Part shown: one piece after another, positions 1-9,828 of the stretch
Position numbering within the stretch: the first letter of the stretch is position 1
Layout: every line of letters begins with the position of its first letter
NCBI GenBank assembly: GCA_030374805.1
Contig: JARGSG010000218.1
Location: forward strand, 496,001-560,000
Length of the DNA: 64,000 nucleotides
Reading direction: 5' to 3'
Origin: Gracilaria gracilis
Lineage: Eukaryota > Rhodophyta > Florideophyceae > Gracilariales > Gracilariaceae
Made by a program: the position numbers and the translations under genes
The notes under the pieces: model-generated
The model's input: the letters and a program-made list of their open reading frames with translations, nothing else
Told to the model about the DNA's origin: nothing
Database searches by the model: none

Positions 1-1590
1 ACATATGATAATCCCGGACGCCATTTAAAACATCCGAAAACTGTTCATACATTTCGATGACGATTTGAACGGTGGGTACGGTACCCACCCTTCGGAATTC
101 CGTACGAGGGACGTCGGGCATTCTACTTCACGACATTTGCAGCGAGCTGCGGGACAAGACAACGTAACCGGCTTTCCGGCAGCCTGGCGTTCGCCAGAGG
201 AGGGGAATACAGTGCGGACGGCACACGCTCCGCGTCGGATTCGGCAGCGTACTGGACAGGCAGCACACGGCAGCGCCGCGCCACAAGGCGCTACATAATT
301 GCCGTGGCCAATCACGCGGGCGTGTGCGTGGACGGCGGCCGTTGTACTTGCAGAGCTTCGCTTCTCCACTTGGTCGGACAGGTCCGATTGGAACAATTTG
401 TTAATCCGTTACCCGCTTCAGACACGCGCCAATACAAAACGCAAACTCGTATTCCAAGCTTTCTACAAAGCTGACATGCATGGTCTCTCATATTGGCGAA
501 AGAAAAGTGTTTCTTGTTTTACAGTTTGTAGGAATTCGCGAAAACAATGTTGATGAGTTCCAATCACCACCATGTTCTAGCACTTTTCTTGAAATGCTCT
601 TTGCTACCCATCACCTTAACATTACGCTATGGATATGTACCCTGAAAGCCGCCCACAGCATCCAAGCTCAAGCATTTGCGCACTGCCTGTCAAGATTAGA
701 ATTGAGAATTTGACGACCAACCGCATGCTTTCCTGCCAAACAAGCTACTGTAGCCGTCAAAAGTCACTTGGAGTTTTGGTTCCGTTTCGTTGGCGACCGG
801 GATCTCTCTAAGAACGTCGAAAACTGCGGCGGCACTTAAGGTTCCACCGTGAAAGACTTGCCTCTTGATAGCTCCTTGCTTAATTGTATTCTCTCCGTTG
901 GCCCATATATTACTATGCCGGTCAAAATACAACAGTAGAGAACTGAATTACGGGGCTATACTTTTGTTATTAATTAAACTTCTCATATGATTTTGTTGCT
1001 GTTAAGATGTGTAGATATTTGTGACTGCTCTTGGTCTCTTCTACGAGTACATAGCAGAAATTATCATTTATCTGGGAGAGATGGGGTTCTTTGCAAAGGA
1101 AAATGCGGTATCGAAGCCCTTCCAGATCAGAAACATACGGCTTTCAGCTGATACAAACTTTGTATAATTTAGTTAGGTAGCGAGCATGAATTGTGATCTT
1201 TGTCGTTCTTTGTTGAAGATTTGAATTTTCTTTCTACCATTGAGCTTGATAGAAAGCCGTTTCTCCCCACCTACCACACTTCAAGCTACAAAAACTAAGG
1301 GAGTTATGTATTTAAAATTTCAAATAGAGGATCATTGACTGGTGAACGCTTTAGAACACTTTCTCCTTCCTTACATACTTGTATATGTTTAGATTTTTAA
1401 AACAAAATTTAAATATTCAACAATTTTTACGAGGATATTTGCTTTTGTGAATTATTTCTTATATTCAAGCATGTAACAGTGAGCGTGCGGGAAAACATGA
1501 AAGTAGTTTTATATTGCGAAGCAATTCACAATTATTGTACACAGGGCTTGAGATATATTTTAATTTCTCGTTTAATACATTTTTTGAATT
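1..1590. other. Intergenic, no supported gene
   Basis: The first 400 bases are GC-rich and hold a short palindrome at 74-90 (arms GTGGGTAC/GTACCCAC around one G). Reading frames there are open on both strands, as expected for GC-rich DNA, and show no domain or signal peptide. From about 950 to 1590 the DNA is AT-rich and I see nothing coding. Confidence 0.5.
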
Positions 1591-1959
1591 TCATGAAAAT
1601 TTCGTAAGGTCTTCGTTTCGTACGTGTACACGTAAATGAGGTTTGATTGATAGATTCCCGCCAGTCGCGACGCCGACGAGTTGAGCTGCAGCACGTCCCA
1701 TGTGGCGCGCGACGGTATCGAGATCACGTACTCCAAAAAGCGGACACGACGAGAACATGCGCACCACCATCAGCTGCGACGCGTTGAAGCACAGCGCGTG
1801 CGCGAACAGCTTGTGCATCGCGCGCAGAGGCACCGCTGCTGCTGAGCCGCCGCCGTCGCCGTCGCTCATCATCATCATCATCTCAAGTGCTAGCAACAGC
1901 CGTACGCCGCCCAATCGGGCGCAGCGGCCACGCGCCTGTTCCACAGCACGCACTGGCAC
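1591..1959 (-). CDS. Weak ORF in a GC-rich island
   Basis: A 122-codon minus-strand frame lies in an isolated GC-rich block (about 1650-1960) between AT-rich stretches. Its middle has a Met run encoded by a CAT repeat (1868-1882) and a Gly/Ala-rich patch. The C-terminal half (FNASQLMVVRMF, DTVARHMGRAAAQLVG) reads more like protein than the rest. It could be a relic or a terminal exon of an unrecognised gene. No family is recognised and no promoter was found. The overlapping plus-strand frame 1700-2008 is as open, so the call is weak. Confidence 0.2.
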   Translation of the reverse strand: MPVRAVEQARGRCARLGGVRLLLALEMMMMMSDGDGGGSAAAVPLRAMHKLFAHALCFNASQLMVVRMFSSCPLFGVRDLDTVARHMGRAAAQLVGVATGGNLSIKPHLRVHVRNEDLTKFS

Positions 1960-2247
1960 CTATCTACCAACGGTAGGCTTGTGTGCACTTACGACACTTT
2001 CCACTTAGGCCATCTCGTGAGTCATGTACTTTTAATAACGGCGGAAAACACGCCAACAACCGATTTAAAAGCACAAAAAGTTCTTATTGCCAAACAAGTT
2101 ACAGTCCTGAGAGCAAGTGCGTCTCGCTGATGGCGTGAACAATAATGGCCGAAATGAGGTGCCAGAGGTCTGTCGCGTCCGATTGAGTCTCTCGACACTT
2201 GCTTCGATTCACAAATGCTTCCATCATATTATTGTACTTTCCGTCCC

Positions 2248-2256
2248 TATATATAG
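2248..2256 (+). promoter_or_regulatory. TATA box of the 2340 gene
   Basis: TATATATAG sits 84 bp before the ATG at 2340. The distance suits a core promoter with a short 5' untranslated leader. Confidence 0.5.
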
Positions 2257-2339
2257 CTATCCATCCCTGCACACGCTCGTCTCCGTCAACCATTCTGCAG
2301 CGCCTTGCCCCATATTCTTTCTTTCAAGCTCCAGAAACA

Positions 2340-3683
2340 ATGGATTCTTTACTTCGTCATCAAAGTCATTACAACTCCATTCCGGGCAACGCAGAGGAAG
2401 TCCGTTCGCCATTCACCACTTCGCACCCGCAAAAGAGTCACCGTTATCGCTCCTTTTCACTTCCCGCTTTGCCATGCACACTTACTTCACTAGCTGTCAT
2501 TTCAACTCTCTTGGCTGTAGCCGTGTATTTAGCGGGACAGTTCCACAATCTCCATCACTACCCCAGCTCTCATTTGCATCGGGATATTGTCAATGGTTTA
2601 CACTTTGCTCAACTTGGAAACCATAATCAATATCAAAACAACGTTCGATATGCATCTTCTGGCGTGTCAAAGCCAAGCTACTTCGATTCACCCGCCAAAT
2701 TGAGTTACGATGCCCATACCGCGAAGGGAACACTCCCCTACAGCGTAGACATGCCGCGCTACGCCAGTGTCGCTCACAGTGCGTGCGGAGAAGACTTTAC
2801 CGTGCAGGAAGCTGTTCCCACATTTGATTGTAGCCGGTACAGAAACTGCAGGGCACGAGTAGTTGTGAGCAAGCACGAAGCTCAAATTTCAATCGCAGCC
2901 GGATACTACATTTTTACTGGAGACGGCAAGGTTCGCTCTGTTGACAGTGGCACGAAGAGAAGAGTGTCCGCGGTCACTGCTGCAGAAGCGCAAAAGTGGG
3001 CGAACAAGCTTATGGGTAAACTAAGCAACCGACTGGAGCAACTGAGCTGTGTGGTCTCGTCCGAGATGATCGCCGACGCAATTTTGAGCACAACAGGTGA
3101 CGCGGCTAGTTGTTCGAGAACAGGAGACCCTCTTTGCAGCGAGCTAGTGATCATCAAGGAGTGTTCTGTACCTGTGCTGAAAGACGGAGGTACCGGTGGG
3201 ACGGAAAAACAGAAGGAATGCCTCTCAGCCGTAAGAGCTGCACCGGTTGTCAGCAACTATTGGAATCTACCTGGACAGTGCCAGAAAAAGTTCTTCTACA
3301 AAAGGCTTGACATTCCCCTTCCGCTTTGCGTCACTACCTGTCCGTCTAATCCGTGTGTGCAGCACACAGTATACGCAAAATTCTATGTATCGTCAAACAC
3401 TCGAAGCACTATACCGAAAGTTAGGGATTGTGTTTCAGCGTCATTTATTCTAGCGTACAACACATTGTACGACGTGGTTCCAAGTTGTGAAGAACTTCCA
3501 CCATCTTTTAAGCAGCATGGACCTCAGGTCAATATTCCTATTGCAAGCAAATCCAAAGGCACCATTCCCAGAGCTCTCGCTAGCCATGCAGCCTCACGTG
3601 GATGTGAGATCTCAAGCGTCTACTTTTACCTTGATTCGCCATCTGTTGAGGACTACCTTAATTCGAGCTGTATGGCAGTATGA
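2340..3683 (+). CDS. Type II membrane protein with Cys-rich ectodomain
   Basis: Single-exon gene for a 447-residue protein of unrecognised family. ATG 2340 is chosen because it lies just after the TATA box at 2248; the frame is open further upstream but across the promoter. Residues 1-40 are polar and probably cytoplasmic. Residues about 42-67 form one hydrophobic membrane segment (includes LAVISTLLAVAVYLAG) with basic residues before it, so I infer a signal anchor. The remaining 380 residues hold about 16 cysteines, including a cluster near residues 336-348, and N-x-S/T sites such as NSS near the C-terminus. This suggests a disulphide-bonded extracellular or lumenal domain. No catalytic motif is visible. 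Codon use and frame integrity argue for a real gene; function is unknown. Confidence 0.7.
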   Translation: MDSLLRHQSHYNSIPGNAEEVRSPFTTSHPQKSHRYRSFSLPALPCTLTSLAVISTLLAVAVYLAGQFHNLHHYPSSHLHRDIVNGLHFAQLGNHNQYQNNVRYASSGVSKPSYFDSPAKLSYDAHTAKGTLPYSVDMPRYASVAHSACGEDFTVQEAVPTFDCSRYRNCRARVVVSKHEAQISIAAGYYIFTGDGKVRSVDSGTKRRVSAVTAAEAQKWANKLMGKLSNRLEQLSCVVSSEMIADAILSTTGDAASCSRTGDPLCSELVIIKECSVPVLKDGGTGGTEKQKECLSAVRAAPVVSNYWNLPGQCQKKFFYKRLDIPLPLCVTTCPSNPCVQHTVYAKFYVSSNTRSTIPKVRDCVSASFILAYNTLYDVVPSCEELPPSFKQHGPQVNIPIASKSKGTIPRALASHAASRGCEISSVYFYLDSPSVEDYLNSSCMAV

Positions 3684-4480
3684 ATAAGGGCTAGGCGATT
3701 CCGGTGGGTGTAATGATCACCCATCATTGGACAAGAACATTATTTTATAGGCATATAGAAAGCGTTCAGATATTCGAGCGTAATCATCTGCTCGAGCTAC
3801 TGGCCTTTGCGAATGTAGATGAACAAAGTGAACATTGGGTTCCAATGAGCATTGCTTGGGTCATCCCATATGGTGCTACGGTCCTGTGATCATCGTATAG
3901 GATAGAAAAGCTCCACAAACCTCAAGTTGATGGACTCTATAAAAAGAAAACCTCCATGCCTCTCCATTGGAACTGCAGTTGGCTTCGTAATAAATACATC
4001 TTTGCTTTACTTTATCCTTTGCAATGCATGCACACTCAGCCTCTCCATGTATGGAAAGGAACTCGTTTTCACACGATAGTACCAGAAAAGTACTGACAAC
4101 ACGCACCTTTCGGTTATTGGTCTTTTGACATCTATCTCTTTTGCGGAGATATCTAAATATGTGTCTTGTTTTAGACGTTGAGTTCTCGAGACAATACAAG
4201 TGTCTTTCACTCAAACTTGAACGCTTCGGACCCAAGCCTCTTTTTAGAAAACAAAAACACTTCATTGCCTTGAGACATAATGTTCATAAAAAATGGAAGC
4301 ATGATGAATCTGTTGCGATATATATTCTCCCCATTTCCGTACAAACTGTGGTTGGATATGCTACGAGAGCGTAGAGCAACTTCGCTTGGAGTGGAATAAG
4401 AAACCCAGGTAGGAAGACGGTACTCTCAAGAGGAAAAAAATCCAGGAGTACACGTGTCAAAAGCGAGAGCGCTCTTAAGG
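3684..4480. other. Intergenic between membrane-protein gene and gypsy element
   Basis: No gene can be supported. A 129-codon minus-strand frame (3876-4265, real ATG at 4265) is moderately Cys-rich but has no signal peptide, promoter or recognisable motif. A 61-codon plus-strand frame at 3704-3889 is equally weak. Confidence 0.4.
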
Positions 4481-4485
4481 TACTT

Positions 4486-4729
4486 TGTAATACAGAGGCG
4501 AGTGCACTGTATGATACGGGAAGATGATGAGATGTTGGGTCGTGGCTGGCTGCTCTCCACGCAAGAGGAGCAGTCCAGGTCGTACCTCTTTATTTATACT
4601 GCGCCTCAAAGCAGGCTTGCAGTTGAAACAGAGAGCAACTGTGACCGAACCTAGCTTGAAGGTCACGCGCCGCTACAGAGGTCATCACTAAAGAAGACAG
4701 CAGCTTGTAGTACATACTACTTTGTCACA
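4486..4729 (-). repeat. 3' LTR of gypsy-1
   Basis: 244-bp LTR, TG..CA. It contains a TATA-like element on the minus strand (complement of TTATTTATAC near 4590), as in the right copy. The pol frame runs about 13 bases into this LTR before its TAG stop, and the segment just before the LTR is only weakly purine-rich. Confidence 0.95.
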
Positions 4730-7700
4730 TTCGCCCGGTCTTTGGCTAAAGACGTCCTCGTCGAAGCCTGAGTAGCCAAAAAGTTCTTGAGAGATTCGGC
4801 ACAATTGCCGAGAGCTGTACGCGGTAGCCAGGCTGCGTCCTCGGACGATTCGCCAACGAAGCGAACTAAGTAAAAGACACGTCGATTAAAGCGTTTGCGC
4901 GCAATAATCTCTTCGACTTCCTGTTCGATTGCACCGTCGTTTTCGATCACGATATCTAACGGGCCCTTGTTATCATCGTGAAACAAGCGGAGCTTCGCGA
5001 CATGGAAGACGTTATGCGCGCGTCGCATGGTACATGGTAACTCGATACGATAGGTTACTGGCCCAAGACGTTCTTGTATACGAAAGGGGCCGATAAAACG
5101 AGGTTGCCACTTCTTCGGAAGCGACGAGCGGCGTGTAAGTGAGAGATTATCAGCGCGGAGAAGGACAAGCATTCCTGGTTCAAAGGATACATCGCGGCGA
5201 CTGCGGTCAGCATAAAACTTCTGATTGCAGCTGGCCTTTGCCAGGTGTTCGCGCGCCAGAGTGACCATCGCCTGTCGTCTGCTAACGTAGTCGTCAGCTG
5301 ACTGAGAACGATCGGAACATTGTCCAAGGGTACGAGTAACTGATGTGTGTGGATTGTAGCCAAGAGCGACTTCAAAGGGGGAAAGCCGAGTGCTGCTGTG
5401 ACGCGAGGTGTTATATTCAAACTCGAGAGTAGGGAGCATGGTGTCCCAATCCGAAGGTGCGGCCTGTATTAACGAGCGAAGCATAGCAGACAGAGTGCGG
5501 ATTAGGTTCTCGGATTGGCCGTCCGTTTGGGGATGGTCGGCCGTCGAGGTATTGCTTCGTACATTCAGAAGTTGAGTGAGAGTTTTCCAAAACCTTGATG
5601 CTACCTTGGGGTCTCTGTCCGATACCAAGGTGTGGGGAACTCCGTGTTTGGCGAAGAGGTGATATTCGAAGAGAAATGCGGTGTCTTGAGCGCTGGCAGT
5701 CTTCTTCGTCGGGACAAATATGGACTGTTTGGAGAGTTTGTCCACAATTACTAGGATGGCATCGTACCCATTGCAAGTGGTGGGAAGTTCGGTGAGAAAA
5801 TCGAAGGTGACGATCTCCCAGCAGCGATTGGGGATTGGTAACGGTTGCAGAAGTCCTTGCGGTGGTTTGCAGACTGGCTTGTTCGACTGGCAACTGCGGC
5901 ACTGACGTACAAAGCGCAAAATGTAGCGGTACATTTGTGGCCAATAAACACTTCGAGCTGCGTTGAAGTATGTCTTGTCTGCGCCGACATGACCGATACC
6001 GTGGAAATAGCCTGTGAGCTCGTCACGGAGGATGCCTTCAGGGATGTACAGGCGAAGAGAACCAGTGCCTGCCCAGTATATTATTCCGTCGCAGACAGAG
6101 AAGTTTGTGGATATACGGCGTGACCTAGGAGAACTGTTGTTTTGCGTTGAAGGTCCGGACAAGATGTCGCGAGCCAAGGGGTCGGATGTGTAGAGTGCTC
6201 GAACGCGGGCATGCAGATCCGGAATACAGATGGTAAGCGAGCGGAGAATGGGAAGGTGGTCAGGGCGGCGGCTAAGCGCGTCGGGTACCACATTGCGCTT
6301 TCCAGGGAGGTGTTCAACCTCGAATGAGTGTTCCTGGATCTCATCAAGCCAACGACATTGTCGGCCGGTGAGCTTTGACTTTGATTGAAGATAGCGGATA
6401 GGGTCGTGGTCGGTCTGTAGAAGAAAACGACGTCCACGAAGGTACGGACCCCACACGCGGAGCGCGATCATCACGGCCAAGAGCTCTTGGTCCCCGGTGT
6501 CCCAATTGCTCTCTGACGGAGAAAGACGGTGTGAGAGGTAAGCAATAGGGTGTCCGTCCTGTGACAGAGTTGTACCAACTGCATGCTTGGATGCGTCGGT
6601 GGCCAGAACGAACGGCTTTGTAGGATCTGGATGCGTAAGAACAGGTGCAGAAGTGAGGGCAGCCTTGATCGAATCAAACGCAGACTGTTGCGAGGGCGTC
6701 CACTCAAACGTATGAGAGCGGAGAAGGTCTGTGAGTGGCTGTAAGATCGCGGCATATCCCTTGACGAAGCGACGGTAGAAGTTGGCGAGGCCCACGAATT
6801 GCTGCACGTTCTTCAGATTCTTGGGCGTTGGCCAGTCGCGTACTGAAGAAACAAGACGCTCCTGCGTAGAGACTCCTTTGTCTGAGACAGTGAATCCTAG
6901 ATACTCCATTTTGTTCGCTCCGAACGAGCACTTGCTTGGTCTAGCGTACAGCTTGTGCTCTCGCAAAGCGGAGAATAACTGACGGAGATGTTCTTTGTGC
7001 TCTTCCATGGAGCGGCTGTAGACAAGAATGTCGTCGAGGTAAAGCACTAGGCATTGTCCGTTGAGATGGCGTAGAGCGGAAGCGATGAGGCGCGAGAAAG
7101 CTGCTGGTGCGTTGCAGAGACCGAAGCACAGTACCCGCCACTCGAACGAGCCATAGCGAGTCCTGATAGCGGTCTTGTGGCAGTCTTCTTCCTTGATGCG
7201 CATCTGGTGATAGGCCCCTACGAGGTCTATCTGAGAAAAAACGGTAGCTCCTGCAACTTGGTCCAGAGCCTCATCGATGAGGGGAAGAGGCGTGGCGTCT
7301 GGAATGGTGATTCGATTCAGCGCACGGTAGTCACAGACCATACGTAGTTCGCCGGACTTCTTCTTGACGAAGAAAACAGGTGCGCCAAACGGTGAGGAGG
7401 AGGGGCGAATGAGTCCTTTGCGAAGGAGCCCGTCTAGGGTGTTGCGGAGTACGTCTAGCTCTGCGGTAGAGAGCCTGATTACGGGTCGAACAGGAGGGGG
7501 TTCACCCGGACGGAGGTTGATCTCAAAGTCTTGTCCGCGCTGCGGAGGCAGCTCGTATGGTAGCTCTTCCTTGAAGACGTCCTCGAACTCGTCGACGATA
7601 GAGGCCAGCTCGGTGTGGCATTCGACGGACGTGGAAGGGCGCAGACGTAACGCATAAAGTTCACAGCCGCGCTGCTTGACGAGGCGGCGCATGCGCTTGT

Positions 7701-8268
7701 AAGTGATCGTCGGTACCGTTGGTTTGTCAACTCGCTTCGAAGAGGTAGAGCGGTTTCGTGGCAGCACTTTCGCTTGAGAACCATTAGCGCGCTTAATGGT
7801 TAGGCTGTACGATGACCAATCGACGTGAGGTCGTACCTGTTGGAGCCATTGACGCCCGACGGTGATGAGTGGAAGCCCGTTATCCGTGTCTTTCATATCG
7901 ATGACATAGACTTTAACGGGGGCTTCCCCTGCCTGTAGAGCGATCGTAGCTGTCGCCTGGAAATGAATTGGGACAGTTGTTGAGTTGCCAAGTTCGGTGA
8001 GGTGGTATTCGGAAGGTTCCAGGGAGAGGTTGCACAAGTGTGCAGTGTTCAGCGAGACGAAGGCATGTGAAGCTCCGGGGTCCAGATGAAAGGCAACTGG
8101 AGATCCATTGAGCGTGCCAGAGTACATCATCTCGCCGACGGGGTTGGCGTCGATAGCAGAAAGCTTTGGGAGCGATCGAGCGCCAAGCGGTGCCGCACCG
8201 GCGTGCGGCTCGACTATTTTTTCGAGCGATTCTTGTGACCGGAGGCTCCAGCCACGTTGAGTCGACAC
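4717..8268 (-). CDS. gypsy-1 Pol polyprotein with C-terminal chromodomain
   Basis: Open frame of 1183 codons with no ATG of its own near the start, so it is expected to be made as a Gag-Pol fusion. Visible domains: aspartic protease with LDPGAS near residue 61 (Pro where DSG/DTG is usual); reverse transcriptase with YLDD near 411; RNase H with TDAS near 559; integrase zinc-binding region around 760-793 (HVG..CRSCQ); integrase catalytic Asp, Asp, Glu in VTFDF, VSDRDP and DGQSENLIR near 823, 883 and 918. The last about 55 residues before the tail (EVEEIIARKRF, WLPRTAL) form a chromodomain, which in chromoviruses directs integration to modified chromatin. No internal stop or frameshift is seen, so the enzyme part looks intact. 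Confidence 0.93.
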   Translation of the reverse strand: MSTQRGWSLRSQESLEKIVEPHAGAAPLGARSLPKLSAIDANPVGEMMYSGTLNGSPVAFHLDPGASHAFVSLNTAHLCNLSLEPSEYHLTELGNSTTVPIHFQATATIALQAGEAPVKVYVIDMKDTDNGLPLITVGRQWLQQVRPHVDWSSYSLTIKRANGSQAKVLPRNRSTSSKRVDKPTVPTITYKRMRRLVKQRGCELYALRLRPSTSVECHTELASIVDEFEDVFKEELPYELPPQRGQDFEINLRPGEPPPVRPVIRLSTAELDVLRNTLDGLLRKGLIRPSSSPFGAPVFFVKKKSGELRMVCDYRALNRITIPDATPLPLIDEALDQVAGATVFSQIDLVGAYHQMRIKEEDCHKTAIRTRYGSFEWRVLCFGLCNAPAAFSRLIASALRHLNGQCLVLYLDDILVYSRSMEEHKEHLRQLFSALREHKLYARPSKCSFGANKMEYLGFTVSDKGVSTQERLVSSVRDWPTPKNLKNVQQFVGLANFYRRFVKGYAAILQPLTDLLRSHTFEWTPSQQSAFDSIKAALTSAPVLTHPDPTKPFVLATDASKHAVGTTLSQDGHPIAYLSHRLSPSESNWDTGDQELLAVMIALRVWGPYLRGRRFLLQTDHDPIRYLQSKSKLTGRQCRWLDEIQEHSFEVEHLPGKRNVVPDALSRRPDHLPILRSLTICIPDLHARVRALYTSDPLARDILSGPSTQNNSSPRSRRISTNFSVCDGIIYWAGTGSLRLYIPEGILRDELTGYFHGIGHVGADKTYFNAARSVYWPQMYRYILRFVRQCRSCQSNKPVCKPPQGLLQPLPIPNRCWEIVTFDFLTELPTTCNGYDAILVIVDKLSKQSIFVPTKKTASAQDTAFLFEYHLFAKHGVPHTLVSDRDPKVASRFWKTLTQLLNVRSNTSTADHPQTDGQSENLIRTLSAMLRSLIQAAPSDWDTMLPTLEFEYNTSRHSSTRLSPFEVALGYNPHTSVTRTLGQCSDRSQSADDYVSRRQAMVTLAREHLAKASCNQKFYADRSRRDVSFEPGMLVLLRADNLSLTRRSSLPKKWQPRFIGPFRIQERLGPVTYRIELPCTMRRAHNVFHVAKLRLFHDDNKGPLDIVIENDGAIEQEVEEIIARKRFNRRVFYLVRFVGESSEDAAWLPRTALGNCAESLKNFLATQASTRTSLAKDRANVTK
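8214..8223 (-). promoter_or_regulatory. Candidate -1 frameshift site between gag and pol
   Basis: On the minus strand the last gag codons read TCG AAA AAA TAG, with six A directly before the stop. Slipping back one base joins gag to the pol frame, which reads on through ..SLEKIVEPH. Position, direction and overlap fit programmed -1 frameshifting. No downstream stimulatory structure was assessed. Confidence 0.5.
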
Positions 8269-9501
8269 GGGTGGGAGGAATCACTCCAAGGTCCTTTTCC
8301 ACACTTCATGCAACGATCGTGAGCGCGGTAGATGCGATTCTCCAGTGGGTTGCGGACATCGGCTGGTCCCCAACACTCTGAAGAAAGATCCTTGCCAATC
8401 AACGACGGTTCCGTAGACTTTCCAGATCCTGATTTCGACGAACGGTCTTTGTTCTTCGACGTCTTTGATTTCGATGATGTGGACGACGGTTGGGATCCTT
8501 CATTCCATTTCTCCGAGATGTGGACTGTGCGCACAAAGTTGTACACTTCGGCCATGTTCGGTGGTCTACCATCTGGGAAGCGGACGGAGAGCTTCTTTTT
8601 GAAAAGAACAGGGAGGCTGAGTTGGAAGAAGGTGAACGCTTCCGTGACTGGAGTGTTGCAGATATCTACGAGCTCGCGAAACTTTGTGATATGGCTCTCA
8701 AGGGAGCCATCGCTGTACTTCATACGGATAAGCTGGACACGCGCAAGTGCAGTCTCGTTTGCAGGGGACGAATTCGGACATCATTGCAGTCTGGAGTTGT
8801 TCGAGGGTATGAAAGTTCTCTCCTTCTCGCGTCGTGCGGGAGAACCAATGGTCCGCGTTATCACGTAGCAGGCATGACGCAATGTGTACTTCTTGTGCTG
8901 CTGTGATTGAAGGACAAAGGATGGTTACTTTGCGCACGTTGGAGACAAAAGAACGCACTTTGATCGATGTACGCTCGCTGTCACGGCCGTGGTAGGTCGA
9001 AAAGTTAGAGGACTTCAGAACCTGCAGGAGGGATGGTGTAGAAGGATTCGTTGGATGCCACGCTGTGACCGGCGGACCAGCTCTTGGAGTAAGAGACTGT
9101 GGTGATGGAACACTTTGCGGAGTTTCGATGCGGTTCTGGAGAGCTTGCAATTGAGAAACTACCAAGGCCATGGTGTTCTGCTGTTCCTGAATCATTGACA
9201 GAAGAGCGGCAGGGGGAGGAGGAGATGTCGTGTGGTTAGAAGCAACGTTGATTGCAGCAGTGTTACCTGTATTGGCGGGGACAGGAGCTTCTGAATTCGA
9301 GTGGCTGATATGCGCCAAGGGGAGAGCTGCTGGACTCATGTGAGAGAGCGACTGGGTTGCTGGCGGTGCCTCGGCAGGGACGGCTGAAACCTGTGGTGGT
9401 TCTGGCGGGAGAGACGCCGAACGACGGGACGAAGCTGCTTGGGACGGCGGCGTGGGTGTGGGAACGCGGCGGCCAAGTTTCGACTGGCAGGCTAGCGGCA
9501 T
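8214..9501 (-). pseudogene. gypsy-1 Gag, one frameshift
   Basis: Gag starts at ATG 9501 and runs with a Pro/Ser/Ala-rich N-terminus, a short coiled-coil-like stretch (IQEQQNTMALVVSQLQALQN) and a capsid-like region with the WF in ADHWFSRTTREG. At the G-run 8764-8767 the frame breaks. The second frame continues the same protein (HISEKW, a Ser/Lys linker, a Cys/His patch CMKCG..H..C) to the TAG at 8214-8216. One base lost or gained in the homopolymer would account for the break, or it may be a sequencing error. The end overlaps pol in the -1 frame. Confidence 0.85.
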
Positions 9502-9578
9502 CTTGGGACACGCAGCAGTGAAAGGAAAGATGTTGTGATGCGTTCCAGCGGTGAGGAACGAACGGCGATGCTACCAAA

Positions 9579-9822
9579 TGTAATACAGAGGCGAGTGCAC
9601 TGTATGATACGGGAAGATGATGAGATGTTGGGTCGTGGCTGGCTGCTCTCCACGCAAGAGGAGCAGTCCAGGTCGTACCTCTTTATTTATACTGCGCCTC
9701 AAAGCAGGCTTGCAGTTGAAACAGAGAGCAACTGTGACCGAACCTAGCTTGAAGGTCATGCGCCGCTACAGAGGTCATCACTAAAGAAGACAGCAGCTTG
9801 TAGTACATACTACTTTGTCACA
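9579..9822 (-). repeat. 5' LTR of gypsy-1
   Basis: Right-hand 244-bp LTR, TG..CA, identical to the left one except for one transition near 9755. It carries the presumed promoter (TATAAATAAA on the minus strand). The primer-binding site lies immediately left of it at about 9563-9576. Confidence 0.95.
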
Positions 9823-9828
9823 TACTTA

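Larger units (their letters stand above)
4486..9822 (-). mobile_element. Complete Ty3/gypsy chromovirus (gypsy-1)
   Basis: A 5337-bp LTR retrotransposon reading on the minus strand. It is bounded by 244-bp direct repeats that begin TG and end CA, and by the 5-bp target duplication TACTT (4481-4485 and 9823-9827). The LTRs differ at only one site that I can find (C against T near 4662/9755), so insertion was recent. Next to the 5' LTR (right copy) the minus strand reads TTTGGTAGCATC, a TGG-starting primer-binding site compatible with initiator tRNA-Met. Gag and Pol are in different frames. Domain order PR-RT-RH-IN followed by a chromodomain identifies a chromovirus. One frameshift in gag (run of G at 8764-8767) probably disables it or is a sequence error. 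Confidence 0.95.

Noticed and set aside
65..932. Several overlapping ORFs at the window start
   Set aside because: All are short and overlap each other on both strands in GC-rich or mixed DNA, without domains, signal peptides or promoters.
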